NCBI RefSeq assembly: GCF_027596085.1
Contig: NC_072458.1
Location: 4,424,639 to 4,488,638, forward strand
Length of the DNA stretch: 64,000 nt
Direction: 5' to 3'
Origin: Anoplopoma fimbria
Lineage: Eukaryota; Chordata; Actinopteri; Perciformes; Anoplopomatidae
Shown: one piece after another, positions 1-13,221 of the stretch
Position numbering within the stretch: position 1 is the first letter of the stretch
How the letters are laid out: every line of letters begins with the position of its first letter
The notes under the pieces: generated by a model
Told to the model about the DNA's origin: nothing
The model's input: the letters and a program-made list of their open reading frames with translations, nothing else
The model's database searches: none
Made by a program: the position numbers and the translations under genes

Positions 1-130
1 GCATCCAATAGATGGAGAGGATCTTGTCTTCTCATTGGTTGCACGTGTGAGAGTGAGGCGGGAGCCGCGGTGTGAGGCGGGGTTTGAGTATCATGTAGCA
101 TGCTAGATTGATTACTCTTGAATGTTAAAG
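1..130 (+). promoter_or_regulatory. nfyc: Promoter-like segment upstream of nfyc (CCAAT, E-box, GC boxes)
   Basis: The first 90 bases carry a forward CCAAT (5-9), an inverted CCAAT (ATTGG, 34-38), a CACGTG E-box (42-47) and two GC-box-like GGCGGG elements (57-62 and about 75-80). These are the elements of a TATA-less housekeeping vertebrate promoter. A strong donor (GTAAGT) follows at 751 and the next exon in the same orientation is the start-codon exon of nfyc, so it is read as the nfyc promoter. No transcription start is visible directly. It could equally be shared with an upstream gene lying outside the window. Confidence 0.45.
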
Positions 131-750
131 GGGAAGGAGGCTAGAGATTTTTGTCTGAGAGTCAGGAGTGCCGCTGTACTGTTTGCCTGCTGTTGCGTTG
201 TAGCCTGCTGCTGTTCTGGCTCTTTATTCCCGCTCGCCCACTTCTCTGCGCCGGGCCAGGGGTCAGCTCAAAGACAAATGCAGGGGTCACGACCAGAGAG
301 AGGCAGAGGGGTGAGAGAGTGCAAAAGAAAGAGAGAAGGTCAGCTAGTTGAGGGGACTTGGTCAGAAGAGAAACGGGACAGACGGGGCTGCAGGTTTAGG
401 CTGGAGGAGGACGTTGGGGGGCTGCTGAAGGAGACGGGGCAATGTGTAAAGGGAGAGTGGGAGAGAGAAGGGGGAGGGGTAGTAGAAGAGGGGCTTGCTC
501 TTCTCTGTCCAGGCTGAGAGCCTTTTTTTTTTTTTTTGCCGTCCAGTGGAGCCAGAGTGCCTTTTGTCTGTTGATACGATCAGGGGGACCGGAGGAAATG
601 AAAGAGCTTGAGAGCGTTTTTCTGTCAACCTCTGTGCCTCTTCTTCCTGCTGCTGCTGTTGATCTCAAGGAGACTTGAACAGGGCTATCTGTTTCCCTAC
701 ACTCTGCTCAGCTCCAGCAGGGCAGACCATTCAACATGAAGGGCACAGGG
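100..750 (+). other. nfyc: Putative non-coding first exon (5' UTR) of nfyc
   Basis: The region from the promoter-like elements to a strong splice donor (CAGGG|GTAAGT, intron from 751) has no long conserved reading frame. It contains a purine-rich stretch (about 280-500) and a run of about 16 T near 522-537. A short ATG (736) lies just before the donor. It would join the coding exon in frame only if the acceptor at 7708 were used, so it may be an alternative short N-terminus or an upstream ORF. In mammals nfyc has a non-coding first exon, which supports this reading. The 5' limit is a guess. Confidence 0.4.
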
Positions 751-2358
751 GTAAGTGGGACTGCTGAAAACACACAGATCGAGAGAACACCTGTCAAGTT
801 AGTTAGGCTTTGAGTTTTTTAATAAATTGTTCACTTTCTGACGTCTCTCCCTCTCTCCATCACGCTCTGCAGTGATGTGAGAGTGTCTGTCCTTTACAGC
901 CGTCCTCAATCCCCCTCCCTTTCCGGTCCTCTAGTACTCTCCTTGGAAGATTGGAGTTGTGTGTGTGTGTGTGTGTGTGTGTTTCTCTCATCCATGTCCT
1001 TCACTTGTCACTACAGCACAGCAGTGATGCTTTTTACAGAATAATCAAAAAAATAAAATAACTATGCTTGTTGTTCATGTTGTATGTTTGTTGTATTCTT
1101 TTAAATTCTGAAACTAGAGAGTGAAGTCCGTCTGCCTTTGGCAATCAATGGTTTTGACTTTTGACCCCCATGCACACGAACATCAACACTTACTTACTGT
1201 TAACGGCTGCATGTAAGTGCATGGCTGCTCTGTGCTCAGATGTCCTTCACTGTCTTGGTGGTGTTGATGGGGGGGGGGCCTGTGGCTGCAGTGCTCACGG
1301 TGCCGGTCCAGACTCTTTTTATTTTTTTTCCCCCTGACGTCCTTGTTTACACGCCAGCACCAGACAGTGACGCAGAGCTAGGAGCCAAAGATGAAAGGAT
1401 ATGTGGTGTATGGAGAACTCTGTGAGCATATCTCTCAGTGTTGTTGTCGCTGTCGTGGTCCCCCAGGGGTGGAGGTGCAGCTGGTTGCTGTGACCTCAGG
1501 ACCCCCCAGGCCCCTGCCCCGACTGTGCCAGACGCCCAGATGGGACAGGCTGTCAGTCTGTCAGCCTCACGGACAGAGGAGGCTAATCGTTTGATCTGAT
1601 CTCTTCTGATGGAATCTTTGGAGGGTGCCTCTTCTCTCACTTGCTGCTCCAACTGGCTTTGTCTCCCTTCACTTGCTCCCTATTTAAAGTTTCAATTGGT
1701 GCCTTTGACAAAATAAAGGGGAGGGAGAGAGAGGGGAGAGAGAGAGAGAGAGAGAGAGAGACTAAAAATAACTCTAAAGTTGAAGCTATCGCTGCCAGAT
1801 CCCAGGGTTGGCTGCTGTCTGCATGAGATTTGAATATTTGGGCCCCATTAAGGAAAAAGTAAAGGAAACATGCAAACCACTAGGTGCTAGGCCTTTCAGC
1901 TTATCACTAAGGTGACCACTGCCGCCGGGCATTCGCTCTTTTGCCCTTGCCGCCCTTTTTTTTTTTTTTTTTTTGTACATGTGTACACTGTCACTAAAGG
2001 CAGTGTGGGCAGCCAGGGGGAGTCAGCTGTGTTCCAGCGTTTAATATGCAGGTAGCTTTAGCCCTGCCTACTTTGACGCCAGAGAACTGGGCCTAGCATT
2101 GGATGAAGGTCACAGGAATGTGAGATTGGCTCCTGCAGTCTCTCTGTCGGCAATGACAAGGAAACATGGAGAGGGAGCCGAGAGGAAGTGAAACCCAAAG
2201 GGAGATACCAAACATAACTAATATGTACAGTATGTGTTGTTTTTATTAAGCTTCTCAGAAAGTACACAGCACGAACCACTGGGGTCACTTAAGTGCTGCA
2301 GTGAAAGTTGAAAAGCCTGTCCTTTGCTATCCTCCCCCTCTCCCTCCCCTTCTCTCTT

Positions 2359-2361
<3 letters not shown>

Positions 2362-2405
<44 letters not shown>

Positions 2406-2414
2406 CCCCCCCCC
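2362..2414. repeat. (TC)n microsatellite followed by C12
   Basis: About 20 TC dinucleotides run directly into twelve C residues. This is a pure simple repeat. The frames open across it are Ser-Leu artefacts. Confidence 0.95.
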
Positions 2415-4565
2415 TCCCTCCTCCCTCTCTGGTTTCTCTCTCTCCTCTGTTGAACGACCTTGGGAGATTAGTGACTAGCACTTCCTGGAGTTGGCTTGAA
2501 GCAGAACCAAGGGCAAAGTTTTCAAGGCTGTTTGGTCGGCTGGTTCCGTCCAGCCATGCCAGAGGGATGTTGCATTGCAGGTTCATAGCGAGCACATCCA
2601 CCATTATAACCCTCTCTGTTCCTTTTTTAATCACAAAACATTTGCACCAACATCTGTGAAAATGTTGCGTGTGTGTGCGGGTAGTTAATCTGTAAATCCT
2701 GGCCAGGGAACTTCTTGTTTTTTTATTTTGCCTGAGTAGATCATTTACCCTGCAGGCTGTAACCGTGCCAGTTCCTTTCTTTCATCAAGGTGAATGCTGT
2801 AATAGTTCAGGATTTGTAACCCCTTTGATAAATGACCGCCATTTACGTTAGTGCATGTGACATTTGTCAGCTAGGCTGTATTTATTCCCTCCATTCAGGT
2901 ATAGTAAATCTGAATAAAACTGACATACTGAATGTTAAACATTAGGTAAAGAGTCTCGAGTGGCCGAATGATACGTCCCGGTTTATGCTGACGTACGTTA
3001 TGTAACGTTCTGCTTTGTACACTTTAAACCTAGCAGACTTAAACCTTTAGTGACCCATTCTGAATCATTGACAGTTTCACACAGCAGCATGTGGAAAATT
3101 GATCTCTTGCTAGACATGTAAGTGTAGCAACACTTATCCAATAGTTGGCGCTATGTTACACATAAAAACATGTCTTTGATTCGGCAATTGGTTGAGTTCA
3201 TCAATTATAGTGACCGTGTGAAGGATGAGATAGTCCATGTGGTTACATGATTGCTCTTTGTCCAGCCTGATGCTTTGGTTGTTAGCAACCTTTTAAGAGT
3301 AACAATGTGTAAGGTCATAGTTGTGCTTTAAGGGAAAAGTATGGGAAAATGAATCCTTTTGCTTTTTGTACCCTCCTCTTTGTCGTCCCTGTCCCCCCTT
3401 CTGTCTTTTGTAACACAATTTATCTTAATTTTTCTATATACGTGTTTTATACCAACAGCCATATTGAATATACAGTGTGTCGCAAATAATCATATTACTT
3501 TTTATTATTAACTATCTGGGATTACCTGAAAATACTCACAGCTTTAGAAGATAGATTAATAAACAAATTAAATCTAGGAGACGGTCATTTCACTGAGCTG
3601 GGAGAAAGAAATCTACGCTTGTTTCAGATGAAAACACTTGCCACACATTCATTTGGTACAGTATATGCCCCTTTATTTCTGTGTGGGTCAGGTCCTCTCA
3701 GTGTACATCTGCTTCAATGTGAAGTGCCAGCTCTGCCTCAGGGAAAGATCTGGGATGAGATGAGTTGTTCTTCAGCGCAGTGACAATGTGATAGTGAAAC
3801 ACCTCAGGGAACAGCTCACTCTTTTGCCTCAAATAGGCCTCCAGTTTGTCCTAAACTGCCTTGCCTCATTACCTATCAGCAAAATTAACCTCAATTCACA
3901 CCAACTGTCGGGTCATTTAGGGGGCAATTAACTGCAGAACATTTCACCTTAATCAGAGACCAATTAATTCGCTCAACTGCACTGTCTCTCTCTTTTACAG
4001 CAATGCCAATGTCGGAGTTTTGACACTAAAAACGTAGCTCTTTCTGTTCTCTTTCACTAATCTAAAAGGCAAATGAATAGGCATTAGGCTAAGTGGTACT
4101 ATCTTGATGTGTTTTATTCCTGCCTTCACTGCTATCAGGTTTATTTGGACAGGAATTGAAGTGTTTTGTAAAGTGGTGTGATGTCAGAGTTGGAGCGAGT
4201 CGCTGATGCTGCTGTGAGTGGCCACTTGATGTGACGTGCCAGTTAGTGAGAGAGAGAGAGAGAGAGAGAAGGGAGGGAGGGATGAGACGGAGAGACGCAG
4301 GAATAGGAGCTGGCAGAACAACATTAGCGCTGATTCAGCTGCAGCAAGCGGAGCAGCATTGACTTTCTCAGAGAAGTTGGGAAGAAAGGGGATCAGGTGA
4401 AAGTAAGTGAGACAGAGCAAGAGAGAAACCCTCACCCAATGAGTGACAGGGAGAGACGGGAAGTACTCGAGAAGAGACAGGAAGAGAGATGTACAGCCGC
4501 CGAAGGAGGAAGAGCAAGTTGCTGTGTTGTCGACAAAAGTACAGACATCACATTTAACCTCAAAG

Positions 4566-4667
<102 letters not shown>

Positions 4668-5674
4668 CAGAGTTGGTAGGAAACCCAACACCGGCATCTC
4701 TGTGTCTCAATGACCTGATGAAGGACAACAGAGCCGCAGGGCAGGGAAGAGGAGAGGAGAGCACAATGTACACTAATATAGCATACAGTAGCAGCCGGGA
4801 AGCACACAGCAGAGATGTTATCAGGTTCATTACAACAGAAGGATACACAGTATTTTTCAGAATAACTAGCTCACATCAAAGTATAAAAGATTCATTACAT
4901 TTGTACCGACAATGCTGACCATAAGTATGAATGAGGGAACACAGCTTAAATGCTTTAACAGATTCTAAAGTAAAGATTTCCATTTAAGTGGTACTTCAGA
5001 GCTTATTATAGTTAAGAGACCTGATATGAAGAAGCAAATAGTAGTACAGAAAGAATAATTGATCTTGATTCTGGCCTTCTCCAGTCGTCTGCAGCGACCT
5101 CCAGACCTTTTACAACATTTATAACGTTGATATTTATTAGCTTTCACCGAGTTTCAAAATTGATTTTCTTTGTGCTGAGGATAGCCCCGCTCAGATTGTT
5201 TTGTTTGACTAAGACTGGACCCACGACCATAGAAGGTGTTGCAGAAGTCGGCAGAAAACATTGTGTTCAGCACTTGTGTGTCAGACATCAGCGGACTCCC
5301 ACGCAAACTTTCCATTGATGCAAAGCCTTGGGAAATATATTGGTGCTCTGTAGGTAGAGCTCACTTAGCTAGCCGGAGAAGCAACCTTAAGGCATGTTGA
5401 TACTTTGCCCCCCCCCCTCACGCTCTGCTGCTGTGGTTAGTGTGTGGCTGTGTATTTAGATTGAAGGTCAAAGGGTCGGGGGTGGGTGTATGTGTGATTT
5501 TTAAAACGGCTCTCTCTCCACAAGTGTAAATCAAAAATGTCAGGAGTTTAAGAGAAGTGCGTTATGTGTGAGAGCAGAAGGTGCTGGGGTGGCCTGTGTG
5601 TGTTTTTATTTTTTATTAATTGAACAATTTGCTATTTAATTCCCATCTTCTGTTTCCTCTGAGCTCACAGTGTT

Positions 5675-5688
5675 GTTACCATGGCAAT
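5675..5688. promoter_or_regulatory. RFX X-box-like palindrome
   Basis: GTTACC-AT-GGCAAT fits the RFX consensus GTNRCC(N0-3)RGYAAC with one mismatch (final T). It lies in intron 1 of nfyc. Binding is inference. Confidence 0.35.
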
Positions 5689-5988
5689 TAGCCTGATTGT
5701 GGTCCGTAAAGCTGTTAGTGAATTGCCTAATTATTATTTCTTATCAGGCTACCGGTTGGAGAGAACCACACAAGCTGGCAGACAGTAGTACACAAACAGA
5801 TACACAAGGTTGTCTTGTTCAAACTTATCACAAGATTAAGTGCTGATAGTGGCAGTTAAAATGCTAGGTAGCTGGAGAAGCTTTTTCTTTCTCCACCCTA
5901 TTTGCATGGTCATGGTGCTGCAAAGTACACAGAGTCCATGAGAGAGCTGGCAGAGGTCAGTTTACCCATCAGGCAGGGGAGGAAAAAA

Positions 5989-6043
5989 AACTACAATTCC
6001 CATCAGTCATTCCTGTCCCGTGGAATGCTGGGATTGTTCTAGT
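5989..6043. promoter_or_regulatory. Inverted pair of ZNF143/THAP11-like motifs
   Basis: The left arm ACTACAATTCCCATC is close to the ZNF143 (Staf) consensus ACTACAATTCCCAGMATGC. The right arm, read on the minus strand, contains ACAATCCCAGCATTCC. Together they form an imperfect palindrome with about a 10-nt spacer. It could be an enhancer element or the ends of a small decayed transposon. Confidence 0.35.
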
Positions 6044-7711
6044 GACTGCAGGATTTCAATCAACCTTGAAACGCAACTGGACACTGGAGCGTCGGACAGA
6101 GAAGGGGAGACATTGTCAAGGTCAATCACTAGCCTGGCACGCCATAGCTACAAGCTGCCTGATTGATTTTATATAAAGCCGCCCCCTGCTGCCATTCTGT
6201 CTCATTGATTTAGGCTACTCTCTGTCGGAAAACTGAATGAAAGAACAGGATGCAGCACTGCTTCTTATGTTATTCAGTAACTCCCACAACTGCCAGAGAT
6301 GCAATCTTTTTCAATCAAAAAAAATCAAACATGGATTCCGGATTAGTGATTAGTCGTAAAGTAAAATATTTATAACTGCACTCAAACGGTATGAATAAAT
6401 GAACTGTCGTGAACCCAGAGTCAAAACAATCTGGCACAACACCGCTGTAACATAGGAGACACTAGATGGAGTGCTTCAAAGGCTGTCTTTAGTTTTGTAT
6501 CAGTCCGTCAGCTGGACCAGAGCTGCAGCCATTCATGCTTGTTGGCCCAGAGTGAGAAAAAAGATAAAGAAGTGACCCCCCCTTCCCCTAACACTCTTCT
6601 TTTTTTTTTTTTTTTTTGTTCTGTCATGTCTCTCTCTTTCTGTCTGCGTCTCCCTCTTTCCGTCTTGTTTGACCCACATAGCTAGTTTGCACAGCAGTCA
6701 GGACTGTGGGCCTGTTTGTCTTTTACCTCCCCCTGTTAAAGCCTCTGGCACTTTGTCTTAGCGCTGGATTAAATGCTGAACTGGACAAGGCACTAGCCCT
6801 CCCTCAGCAACACACACAAACACACCCCGTCTCTCTTGAGTAGCTCTACACACTCATCTCTTGTTCTGTCCCCCCCCTCCCGTGTTTCTTTTTCTCTCCC
6901 TTCTGGCAAATCTTTTGACTGAGGTGGAGGGAAAAGGGAGAGAGTGAAGGAGTGCGATCCAGACACTCCAAGCTCTGCGTGTTCAGACAGGCAGGCCAAT
7001 ATTCCCTCAGCAGATTCCTGGCATGCCATAGTAACCTGCTGGATCCTCTTTCAAACCGTCAGACCCCTTTTAGAAGCACTGGCTTTTATGTCTACATGCA
7101 TGCATGTGTGCGCGTGTAACAGTTCGTTATTTCACTTTACAGCTCTTGGTTTGTTTGCATACTTTCACGTCTGTAAGTTCACAATGTGCATCTGTCAAAA
7201 AACTGGAATGCAGTTGTCGGGGAAATTGTTTCTCCATTTTAAAAAGAAAAAAAACCCCACACACATGTCTTCTTGATGTGTGGCCTCAGCAATGTCCTCA
7301 GTCTGTGGGGTCATCAGCAGCGGTTAACTTGCACATGACATGCTTGTGTTTGCAGAAGAGCTGCAGCTTTGTGCCAAAAGGTGGGCCATTCATAATCAGG
7401 GAGTGTGCAGCCAGTCTGGTGGTGTGTTCTTGGGCATGTCAACATCCCACAAGGACAAGAATAGAAGCCCGTTGGGGCGCTATTTTAGATTTTGCTGTAT
7501 TATAATGATAGGCCCTGATAGGATGTGTGTTTCTGACACACGAAAAGAGCTCAGCACAGGCCTGGCTTGGACTCACACTGTATGTTGTGTCCTGGTGCCC
7601 TTAGCAAATGACCTGTCTTGTGTGTCTGAATTATCACAAAAAGTCTTTGTGTTTTCTAATAATTAACCTTTTGCTCTCCTCCTGTCATTTCTTGATGAAG
7701 CAGAATAGAGG

Positions 7712-7810
7712 ATGTCTGCAGATGCATTCGGAGCCGGAGGCAGCGATGCCCAGCAAACCCTGCAGTCCTTCTGGCCTCGTGTCATGGAGGAGATCAGGAA
7801 CTTGACTGTG
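7712..7810 (+). CDS. nfyc: nfyc coding exon 1 (start codon)
   Basis: Encodes residues 1-33, beginning [15 protein letters not shown] and ending NLTV before donor GTACGC. The sequence [15 protein letters not shown] is the invariant lead-in to the NF-YC histone fold. Only 8 bases separate the ATG from the nearest good acceptor (AG at 7702-7703). Confidence 0.95.
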
Positions 7811-10800
7811 GTACGCTACTCACTGCAATAAAAAGACACACGCATATCAGCCAAATGAATACTATGATTATAATTGTTTTATGTTGTTTCTTTCAAACAT
7901 GCACACATGCAAATACTAAAGCACAACTTTCTTGCGCTTTACTCTGTATCCCTAACCGACCACCTAACCATTATTTCCAGAAGGATTTCCGTGTGCAGGA
8001 GTTACCTCTGGCCCGGATCAAAAAAATCATGAAGCTGGATGAGGATGTCAAGGTAAGAAGACCAGTATACCACCAATTTATCGTTTTTGAGAAGATAACG
8101 GTTATTGTGTGAGCATAAGACACTTTCTGTAAATCCCTAATAGTCCTTAAATCACTAATGGTAAATTTGAACAATTTAGAGATTTGATTTTACTTCCATT
8201 TAAGACAAAAGTTTGATTATTTGAATGCCTTAAAACCTAATGGATACCATTATCCTCCGCTAATGTGGTGCCTGTCAAATTCTTGGTTTGTGGCCTGTTG
8301 TGTTCAGACCGCCCAGGGCCTGTTGGAGTTAGTTTATAATGGAAACATATGATCAGATCTTAGGCATTCAGCAGTGCATACAGCATTAAGTGAAATTGCA
8401 AAAATAATATTTGTATAGCAAGTTGCTGTTCATACCACTTTGTGAAACACTGGCATTGCATTCAAAAGAGGTAGCTGTATGTCAATTATTTTTTAATTTG
8501 GTTCCACTTTGCTAGATGACTTTTGAAAACATTCCACATTGTTGCAAGTTGTGGTTTATGTTGAACAGCAATTGGGTCCAAATAAACAGAGAATCTGGAT
8601 TTTTTTTTCCGCTTATCATAATAGTTATCAATCACTGAAAGTTAAATTTGATACTAATACAAATCCCAGATTGGCTCATGATGTACCGTAGTTTTATGGC
8701 CATATGTCCACAAGCTTTATTCATAGAAATCCACCAATATCCCAACATTTGTCAGTTGCATTGAACTCAACAGTTAAGGAACAAGTAGTGATTATGTTAC
8801 CCCCATCACACTAGATTATCATCCGGGACTGTTCCTAGCCTCTAGAGAGAAAGCCTGTGTGTGTTTGTGTGTTTGGCTTGGATGTGACGTGTAGAGAGCG
8901 CTATCCCGTTAGTTAAGCTGTAGCTTAAAGTGGTAAAGAGATCAGGAGATCAGTAACATATCTGGAGACAGGACCCTTCTGTCCGCTCTGACACAGCAGC
9001 TTTCACTGCATGTGCACGTGGTGTGGTGTTATTACAGTCCATCTTGTACATCAAAGCTTCACACCGATGTCCGTGTACTTAAACAATTACCGAGTGGCTT
9101 GGCCTGGAAGTTCAATGCCACTCCATATGAAGAAGTGCGGTGAGAAGCTGAGCAATTTACCACAAGAGGCCTGCAGGCCAGTGATTTTACAGCTGACGGG
9201 GCGTTGTTAGGGACTACAAAAAGGGTGAAGGTAACTTACTGCTGTTATGAAAGGAAAACTAATTATTATCTCGTCCTTTCAATCAAATGAATGCATGTAT
9301 TGCTCTTTTGCAGCAGCTGTGAATGTGAAGCATTTGTCCCTTAGGTCCTGATTGATTCATGTTATAGCTGCTGTGTGATTCACGTTAAATAGTCCGTGGG
9401 TGTATTCGAGCAGGTGTAACTTCATCTCTTCTGTACAGATGATCAGTGCAGAGGCTCCGGTCCTGTTTGCCAAAGCAGCTCAGATCTTCATCACAGAGCT
9501 CACCCTCAGAGCGTGGATCCACACCGAGGACAACAAGAGACGCACGCTACAGGTCAGATTCACTCACAGAGACGCATGAACCCTGTGTCACACATGTTTC
9601 ACCTTGATCAGATTATGCTTCCATTAAGGGAAACTACATGACCCTGTCTATCTTTGTCATCTTTGTCCTTTTTCTTCTTACTCTCTTTCCGCCATATTTA
9701 TTGGGATTGTCACATCCGTCTATTGTGATAATTAAATAACCTCTATTATCCTTTCGTACATTTCTTATTAGCACCCTTACATCATTTGGGTGTCTCTTTG
9801 GTTTGTTGCTTTCTATTCACTGGGTTGCCCATGTCTGTGTCAAACACAAGCCGAGGCCCCATACCAGCATCCCCTTGAGTACTATTCCTCTGTTTAGTTC
9901 TTTCTCCCTCCACTGACTTTGAAAGCAAAGCCGGGCGGGTGCCGTGACCCACTTTTCCCCGCGGTGCCATTTTGCCTGCTCGGCTGTCCCAAAGTTGAAT
10001 AAGATGGGCTCTGGAATGATTTGAGGGAGAAAAAGGACGGGGAGAAAGTGAAAACACTGATGGGAAGAGTGGGGGGGGAAATCAAGATGAAGAGTCTCAC
10101 CTGGATGTGAAGAGGGGGAAAACGCTGGAGCAGAACATGAAAGCCCTTAAGTCTACTTTATCCATTGACATACCTCTGAGAGATTAGCAGCCCATGGATA
10201 TGTGTGTTTCTGCCAACGCAGGTAGAAAAAGAGTCTGGAAAAAAAGACCCTCATCGTAGTCTGGAGGGAGTCTTAAATTGAAGACCTACTTTGGAAGTGT
10301 GTTCACTCTGCTGTTGTCTTGGCTAATCTTTGACTCAGTCCTTTTTTTAGCATGAAACTCTCAGGTGTAAGAACTCTACACCGAATGCTTTAAATAGCAA
10401 CTTAATTTACTGCACTGGTTTACATGTTAATTACATTTTACACCACAGATGGCGCATTAGCTACGCGTGACGGTTGAACCTCGTGGATGTGTGATTTTCT
10501 TGTGCCCAAGTGAGGAAAAACAGCATCCCCCATTTCCACATGTTTAAACACACACGCAGAGCCCTAGTCCTATTGTGAAGAGAGCACGCCAATTGAGGTC
10601 ACCATAGTAACGCTCATCAATAGAGCAAGTGTAGATGTGACCTGGTGTTACCAGATATTAATCAAGCTGCTATAAATAGCCTCCAGTGGAGGGAGGGCCA
10701 CAATGGGGGGTCCTGACAGCCAATATCCTGTGGAAAATTCCACAGAGACAGCACACTGCTGCTGTTATAGGAGAGCGTATAGCTGCAGAGCCTCCGCTCA

Positions 10801-12437
10801 CAAGGGCAGGAAAGCGTCATTCCTATTCATTTCCACCCATCACACTTACCCACGTTAATGCTTGTGATGCTAGGGTGATTGTTTGTTTTTTTTCCATTTA
10901 CTTTTACTGACTGTTGGTTAAAATATAAAAGTTGTTGAGCAACAAAATCCTCACACTTGAGAAGCTGGAACCGGCAGATATTTGGCATATTTTACATTAA
11001 AATGACAAATAATTAGTCAATTAACAAACTAGTTAGTAGTTGATTTAGCTCTAAACTTATCCTCTCTTCCTTTGAGCTCAGTTATCAAAGCTAATACCTG
11101 TTAGAATACTACCAGGAACTTCATTTCAATTCCACAGAAGCCTCTTGTGTGGCTATTTTGGGGGAGCTGACCTTAGGCCTTAAGGCATGTTTATATATAG
11201 CTCGCTGCATATATTGAATTAGCATAATTTAAAGTCTGACCTCATCACTTGACCCTCTCCGTGTGTTATGTTTTCAGAGGAACGACATTGCCATGGCAAT
11301 AACAAAGTTTGACCAGTTTGACTTCCTGATTGACATTGTGCCCCGGGACGACCTGAAGCCGCCTAAACGACAGGTACTAAATCACACGCTGCACGCTGAC
11401 AGGGCAAAAAGCAGATGTCTCCAACGGTGTTGTGAGCTTTGAAGTTTAACACAGGAGAACGAGGCTCTTCATCTCAGGTGCTCTTCCGTTGTTGGCAACC
11501 TGGAGGTGCTGTAAACATCCTTGACTGGAAGCTGGAGTTTGGACAGCAAGGGCTTTCAGTCGGATGTTTGCAGCATCTCATTGCCTCTGACAGCCGACCG
11601 TAACTCGGTTGTACAATCGGTAACAGAAAAGCACAACTTCCTCAAGGATTTGAATATGTCCTCTACCTTAGGGACCAATTTAATAAGGATCAAATCAATT
11701 GCAATCTCTTACAGAAGAACAGCACATTGCACTGAAGTTTTGCTTTTTAATGTAAGATTAATGTACAGGATACAAATGGAGGATACCAGATGGTGGAGTG
11801 AGATATTTAAATTAGTTGTCAAGTATACTGTCTCCAGGCATGTAAACATCCTACACTCTCAGCTGTGTTGTCATGGAGCTGGGAGAAGGGTGTTTACGCT
11901 TCTGGTGATGGAGAAACCTCATCAAGATGAAGCTCTGTTCATAAGTCAGTTATCAGGCAGAAATGACACAGGTCAGTGTTTACTGATGATTTGATTTGTA
12001 GTAATTGTTAGAACTGGGTTCAAGCACCCGTAGCAGCAAGCATCTAACGTGCCGAACTGTGATAAGTAAAGTGAATGCCAACAAACCCTGACGCTGCATT
12101 TTTTTTTTTTTTTGTGGCTGACCCAGGAAGAAGACGGGTGTTCACATTTATAAATCATTTACTGTCACAGGAACATTAATAGTTGTTGTAAACCAACATT
12201 ACAGTAGAGTCACAAATGGTTGATGCTGTTTTTTGGTGTAAATAGTTCTGGCCGATGCCTCCCGGCCTTCAGTCTGTGGTTTTGACCGGTGTGGTGCTTG
12301 TAATGGATCTTACGTCCAGATTACATTACTCTTCTCCAGCCACATCCCATCAGTTATTTATCACACCTCTACCGTTACCTGCAAAAATAATTCATGGAGA
12401 TGTAATGGACTGATAGGCCTTCTTCGATGTGTTTGTT

Positions 12438-12488
<51 letters not shown>

Positions 12489-13160
12489 TCATCATCAGGA
12501 GGAGATGCGGCAGTCAGTAGCTCCAGCAGAGCCGGTGCAGTACTACTTCACTTTGGCCCAGCAGCCTGGAGCCGTGCAGGTGCAGAGCACACAACAGGGC
12601 CAGCAGCAGGGCGCACAAACAGCCACGACCATCCAGCCCGGACAAATCATCATCGCTCAGCCACAGCAAGGACAGGTAATACTGCTAACACCTTGTTATA
12701 AGAGCTTATAATGGGGGTTGCCACATAGTAGACAACACCAAGATTAAAACAAGCTGAAACAACTAAATGAAACCAAAGCTGGATATGAGAATTTTAGGGC
12801 AATAATAACGGCCATGTGGAGAAGCACACTGACTACAGCTGAGAGGCTTAACTGCTCCCACAGAAACAGAAAATACCAGTTAATTAAGCCTTCACTGAAC
12901 GTTAAGTACATGTGAATGTGTGTTTTTCTGTGGATGGATAACACATGAAGGATTATGTAGCAAATTCTGAGCTCCACGTCGTCTTTGGAAGCTTTCTGCA
13001 AAAGGCTTTATTGATATTAGTCTTAGCTCACATTCAGTAGCCGACTACTCTCCCACCAGCAGGAATATCTGAACCTCAGACACACCCAGGCCACATAACT
13101 AAAGGCACACATGCTCACCCACCCTCTAAAAACCCGGCAGAGGAAACATTTGATCTGAAC

Positions 13161-13221
<61 letters not shown>

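Noticed and set aside
735..750. MKGTG as the true NF-YC start
   Set aside because: The conserved NF-YC N-terminus begins at the ATG at 7712, and the upstream ATG is in frame only for one of several possible acceptors.
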